Source: Ptiloglossa arizonensis (lineage: Eukaryota > Arthropoda > Insecta > Hymenoptera > Colletidae). Taken from it: DNA of 64,000 bases. The notes below the pieces were generated by a model. That model ran no database searches and was not told the DNA's origin. It worked only from the letters and a program-made list of their open reading frames with translations. The stretch's first letter is position 1; each line of letters starts with the position of its first letter. Of this stretch, positions 45,568 through 56,487 are shown in pieces. The position numbers and the translations under genes are program-made. The stretch spans positions 5,394,001-5,458,000 of the forward strand of contig NC_135056.1 of assembly GCF_051014685.1 (NCBI RefSeq), in the 5' to 3' direction.

Positions 45568-46409
45568 CCATGGTTTGTAACTTTTTAGCCGGCCGTATGA
45601 ATGTTTAACGGTCGGGCGTCAATTTGCTTGATCACCGATGCATTATCTGAGGTTGCGGCGAGTTTGTACGAAGAAACGTCATTGTTTTTCCAGGCCGATA
45701 AGGTTATCCTCGGTGTGCAAACGAATTCGAAGTGTCACTGACCGGCTTATCGAGGACACGCGTGCTGTTTCGCGCCGCAGTCGCGCACGATAGAAATTCG
45801 AACGTCCGTTCGCATGAAGGGCGTTAATTTTGAAAAGCAGCCGATAACAAGCGCTCGTTCGCTTAGACGCGGTGTAAATGCGATGTCGCACGCGACCGTA
45901 AATTCATCAGCGATATTTACATCCCGAAATTACATAAATTTGTCGTTCAACCTGCACGGTATTGATTTTAAAAGCGACACGCACCCGATGACACTCGCCG
46001 ATGACAAACGTACTAGCTTTATCGCGAGCTATTGGGAGTTGCGGCTCACTGAAAGAAATAACAACAACTGTACTGTATTTTACTTTATGTTTCATTTCTC
46101 GAGAAATTGTGTCGTTCTTCCTAGTACCTTCCTAATACAGAACCCAAGTTGCAGAAAAATTAGATGCAGTTTTCCCGAGTCCCCTAATTCTCTTCTACAG
46201 CGCGAAGTACAGTTATATTAATTTTAATACTTGAAATACTTCAAGTGTTCCTAGAACCTCTTCGTCGCGTAAATCGATCTCGTGTATATTTCTCCTAAGA
46301 GATGAATTTTTGTACATAAATACGTTTAGACGTGTTTTATTTTCAACAGGAAGCGCGCTCTTTTATCCCTCTCGAGAAACGTTTCTTTATGAGCGCTGCT
46401 TGTCGAATT
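45568..46409. other. Unassigned CpG-containing stretch
   Basis: Unique sequence between two tandem arrays. An ATG frame of 135 codons (45814-46221, plus) resembles no family and is probably chance. Confidence 0.35.
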
Positions 46410-46890
46410 TTTTATACAGAGGGTTCTCGAAGTCGTGGAACAAATGGAAGTAGACAAGGCGATTTTGGGTGCAAAAGTAAGTCGTAAATATAAAAAAGTA
46501 TTTTTTCGTACAGGAAAATTCAGTTCGAATATTCGTTGAGGCACGCGCATTGGTAGTCAAATTGTTCTATACGGGGCTGTGTCGAAGTCGTGGAACAATC
46601 GATGGTAGACGAGACTATTTTGGGTCTAAAAGTAAGTAAAAAATATCGAATAATATTTTTTTATACAGGGCATTCTTTTCGGGAAAATTGAGTTCGAATA
46701 TTCGTTGAAGCGTGCGCATTGGTAGTCAAATTGTTCTCTACGGGGTGTTATCGAAGTCGTGAAACAATCGAAAGTAGAGGAGGTGATTTCACATGTAACA
46801 GTAAGTAAAAAATATAGAATAGTATTTGTTCGTATGGAGCATCGTTTTTAAGAAAATCGAGTTTGAATTTTCATTAAGACCCGTGCACCG
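46410..46890 (+). repeat. Triplicated 155-169-bp repeat with splice-like borders
   Basis: CGAAGTCGTG recurs at 46428, 46583 and 46752. Each unit has GAAGTCGTG(G/A)AACAA, a TTTTGGGT(G/C)-type segment (changed in unit 3), AGTAAGT, an AATAT(C/A)GAATA(A/G)TATTT word, and an ATTCGTTGA(G/A)GC(A/G)(C/T)GCGCA word. The order ATACAG then segment then GTAAGT mimics a small exon. The same frame is open across the segment in all three units (reading EVVEQMEV, EVVEQSMV, EVVKQSKV). Related sequence occurs reversed at 47.2 and 49.9 kb, so this is a dispersed repeat rather than a clear gene. Confidence 0.7.
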
Positions 46891-47029
46891 AAATAATTAT
46901 CTGCAATCAGTTTAGTTCGTCCAATTTGGTCAGCCATCGCTGTTTCTGTGTTTATAAACAATATCGGTCAGGATTTGATATAATTTTAAATAATGTAGCG
47001 AATTTCGTCAATTTAATTATTTTAATGAT

Positions 47030-47425
47030 TTATAAAATGTTGAGAATGTCGCTCTCGATGTTGTAAACAGATTCTGGTTCGTTGAATTGACAGAGCGTGA
47101 ATTCTCGATAATCATTTTTCAATATTAAGTCTTCAAGATTTCTACAATAAACTATTTCTTTAATGCAACTCCGTAAATAAAGATCCGGAGGAAGTCGTTG
47201 GTTTAATAAACTTATTTCGTTAAATTCGAATTTTTGGAGCCCCATAAAAGTCATTTTTAATGCATACTTTTTACTTTTTTTTACAAAAGGAATCACACCT
47301 CTTTTCTGGTTGTACCACGACAAACAATTTGTCGTTTTCAATTTGTTATGCATTAAATAAAAATCAAAATTTGAATTTACAATGAAATATTCTATAATAA
47401 ACAAGTAAAATTTGAATCGTCCCAT
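47030..47425 (-). CDS. Unrecognised open frame in a repeat context
   Basis: An ATG-initiated frame of 131 codons on the minus strand. It has no signal peptide I can support, no clear membrane segment, and no motif I recognise. The segment KKSKKYALKMTFMGLQKFEF is closely repeated at 49.9 kb (KRSKKYRIKMTFMVLKKFEF), and the underlying DNA (47216-47290) is a copy of the dispersed repeat that is triplicated at 46.4 kb. Part of the frame is therefore repeat-derived. The remainder (RLPPDLYLRSCIKEIVYCRN onward) is unique. A decayed gene piece captured by a repeat is possible; chance is more likely. Confidence 0.15.
   Translation of the reverse strand: MGRFKFYLFIIEYFIVNSNFDFYLMHNKLKTTNCLSWYNQKRGVIPFVKKSKKYALKMTFMGLQKFEFNEISLLNQRLPPDLYLRSCIKEIVYCRNLEDLILKNDYREFTLCQFNEPESVYNIESDILNIL
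47216..47290 (-). repeat. Dispersed repeat copy related to the 46.4-kb array
   Basis: On the minus strand it reads AAAAGTAAAAAGTATGCAT then AAAAATGACTTTTATGGGGC, paralleling 49861-49925 and the AGTAAAAAATAT(C/A)GAATA words of the triplicated array. 46891-47029 and 47426-47966 hold nothing else recognised. Confidence 0.6.
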
Positions 47426-47966
47426 CGAAAAAACGTCACAAATAAATTTCTATACGTTGGTTTTATTCGTCATCTTTTATTGGAATAACATTTTTCCATC
47501 CGTGTCGAAATTCTAACGATTGGATTATGCAATAGAACTTTCATTATCTGTATTAATAGAAAAATTAAGTTATTCCGATACGGGAATTTTCGTGTAACAA
47601 AAGACTCTTCCTAAAGTGATCGTTCCATATTTTTTGGTAAAACAATATACATTATATTTTGTAAATAAAATTTAGCGACTTTATTCGTATCAGCGGTTTA
47701 TAAATGGAAAATGAAACGTAACGTTTCGTTCAATTTCAAGTCCCCATTGGACGATCTGTTACATTTCTTTTGAAGTTTGTTTTAAATGTATAAAATATTT
47801 AAATTATAAATTGCGGATATAAATAAAGTTATCCGTTTATATATATACATACTACAATGATTTGAAGAAAGTAATACAAGTGAACGATTTTCTGAACTCT
47901 TCTAAATCGAACAAGTTGTTTCTCATATTTAATGACCCAAAATTAAACTTCTTTTCTTATTTGCAA

Positions 47967-47989
47967 ATATATATATATATATATATATA
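47967..47989. repeat. (AT)n microsatellite
   Basis: Pure AT dinucleotide run; the flanks to 48274 are AT-rich and featureless. Confidence 0.9.
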
Positions 47990-48274
47990 ATTCCTTTTTC
48001 TAGAAGCTTCAAATATTCCCTACGAAGATCTTCTCTTCTCTAAATATTCTCTACGAAGTACTTTCCAATTTATGAATTAATTTGTGTCTTATTCTCGTAG
48101 TTAGATCTATTATGTATTTATTTTGTATTAAATTTCGACAATTAGAGTTAGTTTTGACTGTCACAGACGCCTTCGACGATTTAAGTATTTGATAAATGTA
48201 ATTCAAATTTTATACGAATACCAGAATATATAAATAGAAATGTACTTACATCTCGAAATCTGAAATTTTACGCA

Positions 48275-48613
48275 ATCGAATAACATACTCTTCAATATTT
48301 TTAAATCGATATCACTGCATACCATACCTTATCAAAATAAGTTATAAGTATTATTTCTTCTCATATTAAATGTAACGAACTAAGATGATTCTTAAATGCC
48401 CGGTAGTCAAAATTATTAATATTTTATATATTTTAATATTTAAATACATCCGCGAGTACTCGCGTTATTCAAATAGAGCAAATGAACGAATCCAATCGTA
48501 TTTGAACGATAATATTCGAATATCTGAAATTGCGTCTTACGAAATATTCGAATATTACTATACATTGTTGCTAATTCCACGGGGTGGTGTCGAAATAACG
48601 ATCGAAAACGTTC
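48275..48613 (+). repeat. Large inverted repeat, left arm
   Basis: Starts ATCGAATAACATACTCTTCA and runs through GATGATTCTTAAATGCCCGG to AACGATCGAAAACGTTC. The reverse complement of 49464-49761 matches it at high identity, except for about 41 bp (around TACATCCGCGAGTACTCGCG) present only in this arm. A 102-codon ATG frame (48385-48693) lies mostly inside it, but the other arm breaks that frame, so it is not taken as a gene. Confidence 0.88.
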
Positions 48614-49463
48614 AATTCGTTGCTTATATTAAAACATTAAATTATTTTAACGCTCATCGCGAAAGAATTTTCCCTCAAGTTTCGAACGAGTAGTAAACGC
48701 TCGAAAAATGTTCCCTGTCCATTCTTTTTTTACTTTCCCCCTTTTATTTTTTCATCCATTGAACTTACAAGTTCCTCTGTACACGCGCGGCGCACGAGCT
48801 GCCGTATGCTCTGTCAATTGCAAATGACGGATTTGTTCGTTTGTTTGAACGACGAAATAGCATCCATACCCTCTGACAAACATCGATCGCGATGGAGAGC
48901 CAGGTTAAATGTATGTATATCGCGTCGAGACGAACCGAGCTATGCATTTGGAAACGCCTCGTTCCTCGTGCACTGTTCACCGAGTCCAGAATGAAAAGCA
49001 AACGAAGAAATCTTATCGAGTTTGTTCGTTTCTCAGACTGAGAAATTAATTGAAACGAACCGGCGCAATATTGACAGCGATCGAGTCACTCGGGAGTGTA
49101 AATTTTTGTGAGGAATTTTGGGATTGAAATTATTCGCCCTCGAATCGATATTAACCCTTTGCGGTTAAAGCGCGCTGAGCAATTGCAACTCAACTGGTCG
49201 GGGCTATTATACAGTGGGTCACAAATGTATTCGCCCACCCAATATGTCCTTCTGAAAATCAATTGTTTCATGAAATTTATACCGTCGAGGGGACCCTTCA
49301 GCTGTCCCTCTGGAGATCTTGGTGATATTTAGTGGAGCGAAACTAGAGGTTCAGCGATTACATTTCATGGTATATTTTTCGTGAACATTCTGATCGAGAT
49401 TATAAACAATTCAAATTTGTAGTATATCTTTAAAGAAAGAGAAGTTTGCTTCTCGAGTAGAGT
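48614..49463. other. Spacer between the inverted arms, with two transposon-like ends
   Basis: Contains TTAACCCTTTGCGGTTAAAG at 49151, in the form of a piggyBac terminus, and TACAGTGGGTCACAAATGTA then TTCGCCCACCC at 49210, in the form of a Tc1 terminus. Neither has a visible partner. The section 48770-49090 is CpG-richer. No gene recognised. Confidence 0.4.
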
Positions 49464-49761
49464 GAACGTTTTCGATCGTTATTCCGACACCATCCCGCGA
49501 AATTAGGAACAATGTGTAGTAATATTCAAATATTTCATAAGACGTAATTTCAGATATTCGAATATTATCGTTCAAATACGATTGGATTCGTTTTAAATAT
49601 TAAAATATATCAAATATTAATAATTTTGACTACCGGGCATTTAAGAATCATCTTAGTTCGTTACTTTTAATATGAGAAGAAATAATACTTATAATTTATT
49701 TTGATAAGGTATGGTATGCAGTGATATCGATTTAAAAATATTGAAGAGTATGCTATTCGAT
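49464..49761 (-). repeat. Large inverted repeat, right arm
   Basis: Inverted partner of 48275-48613: GAACGTTTTCGATCGTTATT at its start and TGAAGAGTATGCTATTCGAT at its end. About 41 bp shorter than the left arm. The two arms could pair over roughly 300 bp. Confidence 0.88.
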
Positions 49762-49860
49762 AGTGCACGATCGTCCAAGTTTCGAATATTATTCGACAAT
49801 TATTATTCCCTGTTTAAAAATATAGAGATAATTTAATATATATATATAGAAGAACATGTC

Positions 49861-49925
49861 GAATTCGAATTTTTTGAGCACCATAAAAGTCATTTTTATT
49901 CGATATTTTTTACTTCTTTTTACGT
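49861..49925 (-). repeat. Dispersed repeat copy related to the 46.4-kb array
   Basis: GAATTCGAATTTTTTGAGCA then CCATAAAAGTCATTTTTATT, in the same orientation as 47216-47290. The minus-strand word AAAAAATATCGAATAAAAAT links it to the triplicated array. 49926-51084 has a short (AAAT)n run at 50420-50438 and no recognised gene; its open frames begin at non-ATG codons or are short. Confidence 0.6.
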
Positions 49926-51084
49926 ATGTATGTTTAATTCGACAAATTTTACACATTATGTTAATCGTTATAGGATAACGCGTAATGTAACAACGAAAGG
50001 AATCTATGTGCACAAAACCTTTCTTTTAAATAATTTCGTACTTTGTAATTTTGTGTATCTTTATTACACTCGCATGTTTCTCTTTTCTATTATGAACCTA
50101 ATTTTCATCAATACACCAAGCGGGTCATTTATAATACACCAAATTGTCTTGTTTCGATAAACGTTAGACCGATTGAAAACTGCATCGATAAATTATTGTA
50201 CAAATAGAATGATTAATCACGCTAACTTAGTATACGCAGAAACGGATACAATTGAACAATTTTTAAGAAGTCTAAAACTATTCTTGCATCGTATTGTGCA
50301 ATAATTATTTTACCAACTTTTACAAGCGATGATATTTTCTATTGTATAATTTTTACTTTTGTTTTTCCTTGGGTATTACCTTCGTTGTACCAAAAGGACT
50401 TTTTCCCACGAATAAACGAATAAATAAATAAATAAATTTTCTTCGCCGATTTCTTTTCGAATAAACCTCGAATCGAATGGATAAGAAGATATAAATACTC
50501 TCGCGACTAATTTGCGAAAACTTGTCCCCTTCGTTAACGTAAAATTAAATATATCACGTATCGGGTCCTCTCCATTGAAGGGATCCCGTATAAACCGTGA
50601 ATGCAGCCAGTCAATTATACAAATCAAAGATCGAAGTACCGCAGATCGATCCTGCCAATAAAGTCGACCGACCCACGCTTTAATTAATGAAATACAAATA
50701 ATTTTCACGGAAATTATCGACGAAAAATTCCGTCGGCCCGCGATCTCTCCCGATATCATAACATTTTGGTTGTTAATTGTTTTCAAGGTGCTTATAATCA
50801 GTTGAATAAATAATTATAAAGTAATGAATTCGCGGAATGAAGCGTTAATTAACCAATTAAAAGTGAAATAATCGCGCGACGTTTAAATACGCGCGTCGAA
50901 TATTCCTCGGGAAAAATGTAAGCGATGTCTAATCGGATTCTCGTTTCGCGCGATAAAACCGGGAACGAACGAATCGCGGGTCGGAACAATAATTCGCTCG
51001 CGACACGAATCATTCTAGGATTAATCTCACGGGTTCTCCGTGTTAAACTCCGCTTTGTCGTTCTATGGGTATAATTTTCCTCCG

Positions 51085-51456
51085 TTTTTCTATTCGTCGA
51101 TTGTCTACTGTCGATAGTTACCAAAAGTACCGTACCGAGACACAAAATGGTTTTCACATTTTCGCGAACGAATTCAACCGGTAAATAGAATACTCTCGAT
51201 CAGTTCGTAACAATCGAGTTACGAACTCGCGATGAAATTAACCAGTTCGAAATTAAAAGTGTGGTTATAGTTTTTCTATTCGTCGATTGTCTACTGTCGA
51301 TAGTTACCAAAAGTACCGTACCGAGACACAAAATGGTTTCCACATTTTCGCGAACGAATTCAACCGGTAAATAGAATACTCTCGATCAGTTCGTAACAAT
51401 CGAGTTACGAACTCGCGATGAAATTAACCAGTTCGAAATTAAAAGTGTGGTTATAG
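51085..51456. repeat. 186-bp tandem duplication, nearly perfect
   Basis: Units 51085-51270 and 51271-51456 start TTTTTCTATTCGTCGATTGT and include GTACCGTACCGAGACACAAA. I see one base difference (GGTTTTCAC versus GGTTTCCAC). Such identity implies a very recent duplication. A minus-strand frame with a signal-peptide-like start (VKTILCLGTVLLVTIDS) crosses the first unit, but it lacks an ATG in frame. Confidence 0.92.
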
Positions 51457-52106
51457 TTTTTTTTACGCAGTTTTTCGTACTGCTTTCAATAGCAGAATCA
51501 AGTTTCATACGTTAAGATTGAAAAATTTAGATAACGTTTGTATGTTGATAATAACGAAAATAAAGAAAAGGTAATTATTGCAGTATATGCTTTACTTTAT
51601 TCCCTATAACTTTTGTTCGAAACATTACTCCATCTAAGAGACCATTTATAAATAATTTAACTTGCAGATGTTAGTGTGTTAATAGGTTGCTCAATAAGTT
51701 CTGTCGTTGTGATATTACAAAGACAATAAGACTAACAAGATCTGTCTAAAATGTAAACAATATGCATGTGGAAAATATACAATCGAAAAGCCTATTTGTG
51801 AACAATCTGGTGAAAGTAAAAAAAACGTTCATTAGTTACATCTAAACAATAGAAATTATATTTTTCACTTTCAAATTAGCTATTATCCTGATTCAATATT
51901 AAGAAATAGATTGCTCGATAAGAAATGGAGCTATTAGGTTCGTCGTTTTATTTTTCCAAAAATGGTACTACTGTTTGACGAACGTGTGTGAAGTTTCATG
52001 TAGATCTATCGACTCATTCGTATATTTGCAGTTGTACAAAGTTGAAGTGTCATAGTAGTATTTTTACAACGAAGAAAACGACAAAACTTATTGAACAACC
52101 TAGTAC
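51452..52106 (+). repeat. Duplicated block, copy 1, containing composite MITE (copy 6)
   Basis: Homologous to 59889-60484: a 5' flank (TTTCATACGTTAAGATTGAA, AACTTGCAGATGTTAGTGT), then a mariner-type end AATAGGTTGCTCAATAAGTT, about 205 bp of AT-rich filler (TAAGACTAACAAGATCTGTC onward), then a full MITE copy from AGATTGCTCGATAAGAAATG to TTATTGAACAACCTAG. The MITE therefore has two left ends. This copy also has about 60 bp (GTAATTATTGCAGTATATGC region) missing from the other. Confidence 0.85.
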
Positions 52107-52359
52107 TCGAGTGCTATAGATAGAAACGCGAGTTCCCAGATCTTATTCCTGATGGAATTGTGTCAAGCCTTGCGTCAATAACTAGGTTGTGAGGTTGGAT
52201 AGTAATGAACCACGCTGATAAATAAAATGAGAAACGTAATTCGTGAACAGAAAAATTAGGTTGTACGATAACACAATAGTCTACTTCTTTCACACACGTT
52301 TCTAAAGTGGACAATTCTCTTTTTACTCTATAATACACATAAATATACAACCAGCAACA

Positions 52360-52573
52360 TAGGTTGCTCGATAAGTCTCGTCGTTCGATAAGAAATGGAG
52401 CTATTAAGTTCGTCGTTTTATTTTTCTAAAGATGGTACTATTGTTTCATGAACGTATGTGAAGTTTCATGCAGATCTGTCGACTAATTCGTATATTTACA
52501 GTTGTTCAAAGTCGAAGTGTCGTAATATTTTTATTTACAATGGAAAGAACAACAAAACTTATCGAACAACCTA
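52360..52573 (+). mobile_element. Mariner-type MITE, copy 7
   Basis: From TAGGTTGCTCGATAAGTCTC to AAACTTATCGAACAACCTAG. A clean single copy, about 215 bp, with all family blocks. 52107-52359 carries two further TTAGGTTGT-like words (AACTAGGTTGTGAGG, AATTAGGTTGTACGATAA) that may be older termini. Confidence 0.88.
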
Positions 52574-52974
52574 GAACCTAATCGTTTTCTAGTGCAGACC
52601 CAGCTTATAACGTTGAAGTCTTGTCTCTCGTATAAAATGATCTTTTGAGCCCAAAAAATGATTCGATGCTAGATCTTAGCAATCAGTATTCGTTTTAGAA
52701 AGAGAGAATTTATTTTGCCAATTAAAAAGTTTTATGAACACTTTTGAGACACTTTGTAGATCCTTGCTAATATAGTTCAATTTTGATTAAAAAGTTCAAA
52801 ATGAATCACATTCCACCACACACGAAGTAATCTCCCTTTCGGACGAAATTGTTATTTCGAGCACAATATAGATTCTTCAGCTCCACATTATTCACTATCG
52901 TTTGCGTTTAGGGTAATTGTACGAAAGCTATTTTCCATTGTCGGTAACACTGCAGTCATGAAATGGGCGCTTTG

Positions 52975-53051
52975 TACAGTTGTACAAAGTTGGAGTGTTG
53001 TAGTAATATTTTTACCACAGAGAAAACGACAAAACTTATCGAAGAACCTAG
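52975..53051 (+). mobile_element. Mariner-type MITE, copy 8 (right third only)
   Basis: CAGTTGTACAAAGTTGGAGTG through ACGACAAAACTTATCGAAGA to ACCTAG. Everything left of the CAAAGTTG block is missing. 52574-52974 is unassigned. Confidence 0.75.
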
Positions 53052-54148
53052 TACTTCCTGCTCGCTGGGTTCGTTTATTTTCGTTTTACGCGGGTCATCT
53101 TTCATTAAAAACGTTTTCCAATTTCTAAGAGGAACATATTTCTTTCCTCTCGGTCGAGTCCGAATAAAAAAATCTCAAAGCGGGAAGATTCGCCAAAGCG
53201 ATATAACCCGGGACCACGAGTAGAGGGAAGCCTCTGAAGACAACACGGCGTACTATACGCAGAAGCGTACAAAGAAACGCTTCTCCGACCATTTTCTTAC
53301 CGAGCGTTACGTGTGCAGGGCTTTGAAAAATCGCTCGACCGCGAGAACAAAGCGCCGGAAATTAATTCTTCGATCGTGGTCGGCCGACAGCGTCGTCGAT
53401 CGAATTGAACGAAACGTCGAGACTCGAGCCAGATCCCCGCTACCCTAATTTCGCGCGAGCCTCCGCATAAAGAACCAAAAAGGAAACGAACGCCGCATAT
53501 TTACGCGCCTTTCTCCGCGCCGACCGCGCCCGGAAACACGCGGTTTCACCTTTTTCCCTTCGCCGCGAGCGTGACTACCCGGGTGTAATGTTTCATGCTT
53601 GACATTACAACCGGTAACGTAATCTGCCGCCGTGAAACGGAAAAACGGGGAACTATGGGACGTCGAACAGGAACGCAGAAAGAGAACGAAAAAGAGAACG
53701 CGAGAACGTGCGTGTGTGTGTGTATGTGCGTGTGTGAGGAGAGAGAGAGAGAACCGAAGAGGATCGAAGAGGATCGAGCTCTCTCGATGTTCGTCTGAAA
53801 ACGTACGAGTCCGCGTAAACGAAGAACCATTAATCAAAATTCGACCCCTGGTGTCGTTCGGTATCATTGAAATCAGAACAAACGTGTCCCACGTGCACGA
53901 GTTCCCATATTAAATGTGAATATATCACGCCACGGACAGAATCGGGCGTGTTTCGTTGTTGTAGATTTCTGGCCACGGTGAACATCATAGGGGCACAGGA
54001 CGGGGGGCGGGGGTACAATAGGGTATCGTGAATGTTCTAATGTATCGGAGAGATAATTACGTCGTTTCGTTCAAGTTGAAACACGTTGTATTGGAGCACT
54101 CGTGATCAACAGTAGTGCATGTACGCAAAAACTTGTATTGTCTTGTAT
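53052..54148. other. CpG-rich stretch with GT and GA microsatellites
   Basis: 53200-53960 is among the more GC- and CpG-rich parts of the window. (GT)n lies at 53711-53736 and GAGAGA at 53737-53750. GACGGGGGGCGGGGGTA near 54000 is G-rich. Open frames here are dominated by low-complexity sequence. It could be regulatory; no exon is supported. Confidence 0.35.
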
Positions 54149-54800
54149 GTAAAAAGTGTTCGTACATTATATTATAAGTAAATTCTTACTTGTGAGATTG
54201 ATTTTAATGAAAGTTTAGGCGCATTTGGAGCACAATAGTGCATTTATAGAGATTTGTTTGTCTACAGGAAATTTTATTAAAATGAAATGAAATCTCGAAG
54301 ATTTTAATGTTTCTTTATTATTTTTTTAATACTACTTTATTTGGGATTTTTTTTGCAACGGAATGATAAAGTACTAAGAGCTGAATATTTTTCATCGGAA
54401 ACGTTTTGCTTTATTTCGCACTGTTACGAAGTTTTATTTGAAAAATCGAAGAGATAATGACACTGCAAAGGCTGATATTTGTATTAGTCGATTAAGTAAA
54501 ATTGGAGAACTTGCAACGTCTTTTATTTTTTTCATAACTTCGTAATCGTGCAGGACAGAACAACAATTTTCTGATAAAAAATGTTCAGTATTTTCAACTG
54601 AAAAAAATTTGTGACAAATTCCCCCCAAAAGATTGTATTTAAACAATGTAGAAACGTTGAATTTTCGGGTCTGGATTTTAACCTCTCGAACACAGTTTTT
54701 GTCGACAAAAAATTATATCAAATGTGGTCCAGTATGCTTTACATGCACCCAAACTTTCATTAAAATCAGACTTGTAGGTCAGGGGAATTTCCTTATAATA
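54149..54800 (-). mobile_element. Long-inverted-repeat (fold-back) element, copy B
   Basis: Left arm starts AAAAAGTGTTCGTACATTAT then ATTATAAGTAAATTC; right arm ends GTAGGTCAGGGGAATTTCCT then TATAATA. Both contain the inverted pair AATGAAAGTTTAGGCGCA and TGCACCCAAACTTTCATT. Its reverse complement matches copy A (19013-19611), with about 50-90 bp extra in the interior. The minus-strand frame at 54434-54646 is repeat-internal and is not a gene. Confidence 0.82.
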
Positions 54801-55814
54801 GATCCATGAATTAATCGATACTCGAGTTAAATAAAAGATGGCTACACTTGGAAGAATATTAAATAAATGTCTATGTAAGATCAGATCGTGAATAAATCCA
54901 TTGGATCCTCAATCGATTACACTTTGTAATGAAGGATTAAAATAAATGACCTTCTTCGTAAATAAACTATATCGATTTCCTAGGACCACTTTTTTTCTGG
55001 ATTAGAATCGAGAAAAAATAATCCATAATCCACCGAGCGTCCTATTTAGAGGACACTTGCAAAAATATTTTTTTTATCGATATTAGAGTTTATTCGAATA
55101 CTATGCGATTTTAAGGTACGAAATTGTAGTGTATAAATACTTTTTTGATCCATTGTATGCGAGTATTAGGGCTCTCATCGAATGGGAAGTACACATCGAA
55201 CGAAGAATTGGGAAATTGCTCTACGGTTGGAAGGAATGTCTGTTATTTTCTATCGTAGAGAAAGTATGTGTTATTTTCGGTATTGTAACAAAAACTTAAC
55301 GTAAAAATAGAATACAAATTTAGATATTCGTTTTGTCTCGATAACAAACTTTACCACTCTTGGTGTTTGAAATGTCTATCGTATTTTCTCGATTAGGTGC
55401 AAGTAAAGAGATTTCGAGGGTCGATGTAAAATTGTGAAATGGTTAGTTTCTTCCAACTGTTGCAAATTTACAGTTCTTAATTGCACGTTTTGACTCACTA
55501 CTTTGTATTAGTAATAAATTCTCGTCGAACGATCACCTTTTGAATGACCCAGAGTGATTCCTCAGAATGTTTAAGTATTGTTTTACTTTAAGAAATTAAC
55601 TATCCATTTTTATAAAACTCTGATCGTATTAATGTCGATGCAATTCCATACTATGGCAGCTTACTTCATAAACATGACTCTATGCTTTACCTTGGCGCAA
55701 TAGATTTAGAATTGATTTTTCTCTGAAATTTTCCAAGGACCTGTAATTATTGTTTATAGTCATATACTTTAAATTTGGACCTATCTTCTCGTTAAACAAG
55801 CTCGAAATTCATAT
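54801..55814. other. Unassigned stretch
   Basis: AT-rich; nothing recognised. Confidence 0.5.
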
Positions 55815-56487
55815 TCGTGAAATCACTTCTTTAATATTGCCAGAGAGATGTGTTTCATCTTATTTATTTTTTTTTTTCAGTTATTTACGAGATTGTATCA
55901 ACTTAAATGGGACAGTTTAATTTTCCTTATGGGAAACATTCTGCTCATAAACTCCAAAAATTACAAAATTTTCAAGAATACATTTATCTCGCATTAAAAA
56001 ACTGATAATGCCATTTGAATTTCTTCTCAAAGTTATCAAAGATGTGTTCCACCTTATTTATTTTTTTTTTCAGTTATTTACGAGATTGTATCAACTTAAA
56101 TGGGACAGTTTAATTTTCCTTATGAGAAACATTCTGCTCATAAACTCCAAAAATTACAAAATTTTCAAGAATACATTTATCTTGCATTAAAAAACTAAGA
56201 ATACCATTTGAATTTCTTCTCAAAGTTATCAAAGATGTGTTCCACCTTATTTATTTTTTTTTCAGTTATTTACGAGATTGTATCAACTTAAATGGGACAG
56301 TTTAATTTTCCTTATGGGAAACATTCTGCTCATAAACTCTAAAAATTACAAAATTTTCAAGAATACATTTATCTCGCATTAAAAAACTGATAATGCCATT
56401 TGAATCACTTCTCAAACTTATGAAAGATGTGTTTCATTTTATTTATTTATTTTTTCAGTTATTTACGAGATTCTGTCAACTTAAATG
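55815..56487. repeat. 193-bp tandem repeat, about 3.4 units
   Basis: A poly-T tract plus CAGTTATTTACGAGATT recurs with its CAG at 55878, 56071, 56263 and 56456, spaced 192-193 bp. Units share CAACTTAAATGGGACAGTTT, ATTCTGCTCATAAACTC and TTTCAAGAATACATTTATCT. The last unit runs into AATGAGACACTCTGTGTATA, which read in reverse resembles a transposon end (TACACAGAGTGTCTCATTTA). The array may therefore be an amplified transposon interior. Confidence 0.92.

Noticed and set aside
48385..48693. 102-codon ATG frame in the inverted repeat as a gene
   Set aside because: The homologous sequence in the other arm contains stops and a 41-bp gap, so the frame is not conserved even locally.
50376..50786. 136-codon minus-strand frame
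   Set aside because: Starts at TTG, has no recognisable domain, and the composition is that of surrounding non-coding DNA.
50849..51157. Minus-strand frame with a signal-peptide-like start (KTILCLGTVLLVTIDS)
   Set aside because: The first codon is GTG and no in-frame ATG precedes it; the nearest ATG in another frame is followed at once by TGA. The start lies in a recent non-coding duplication whose second unit does not preserve it.
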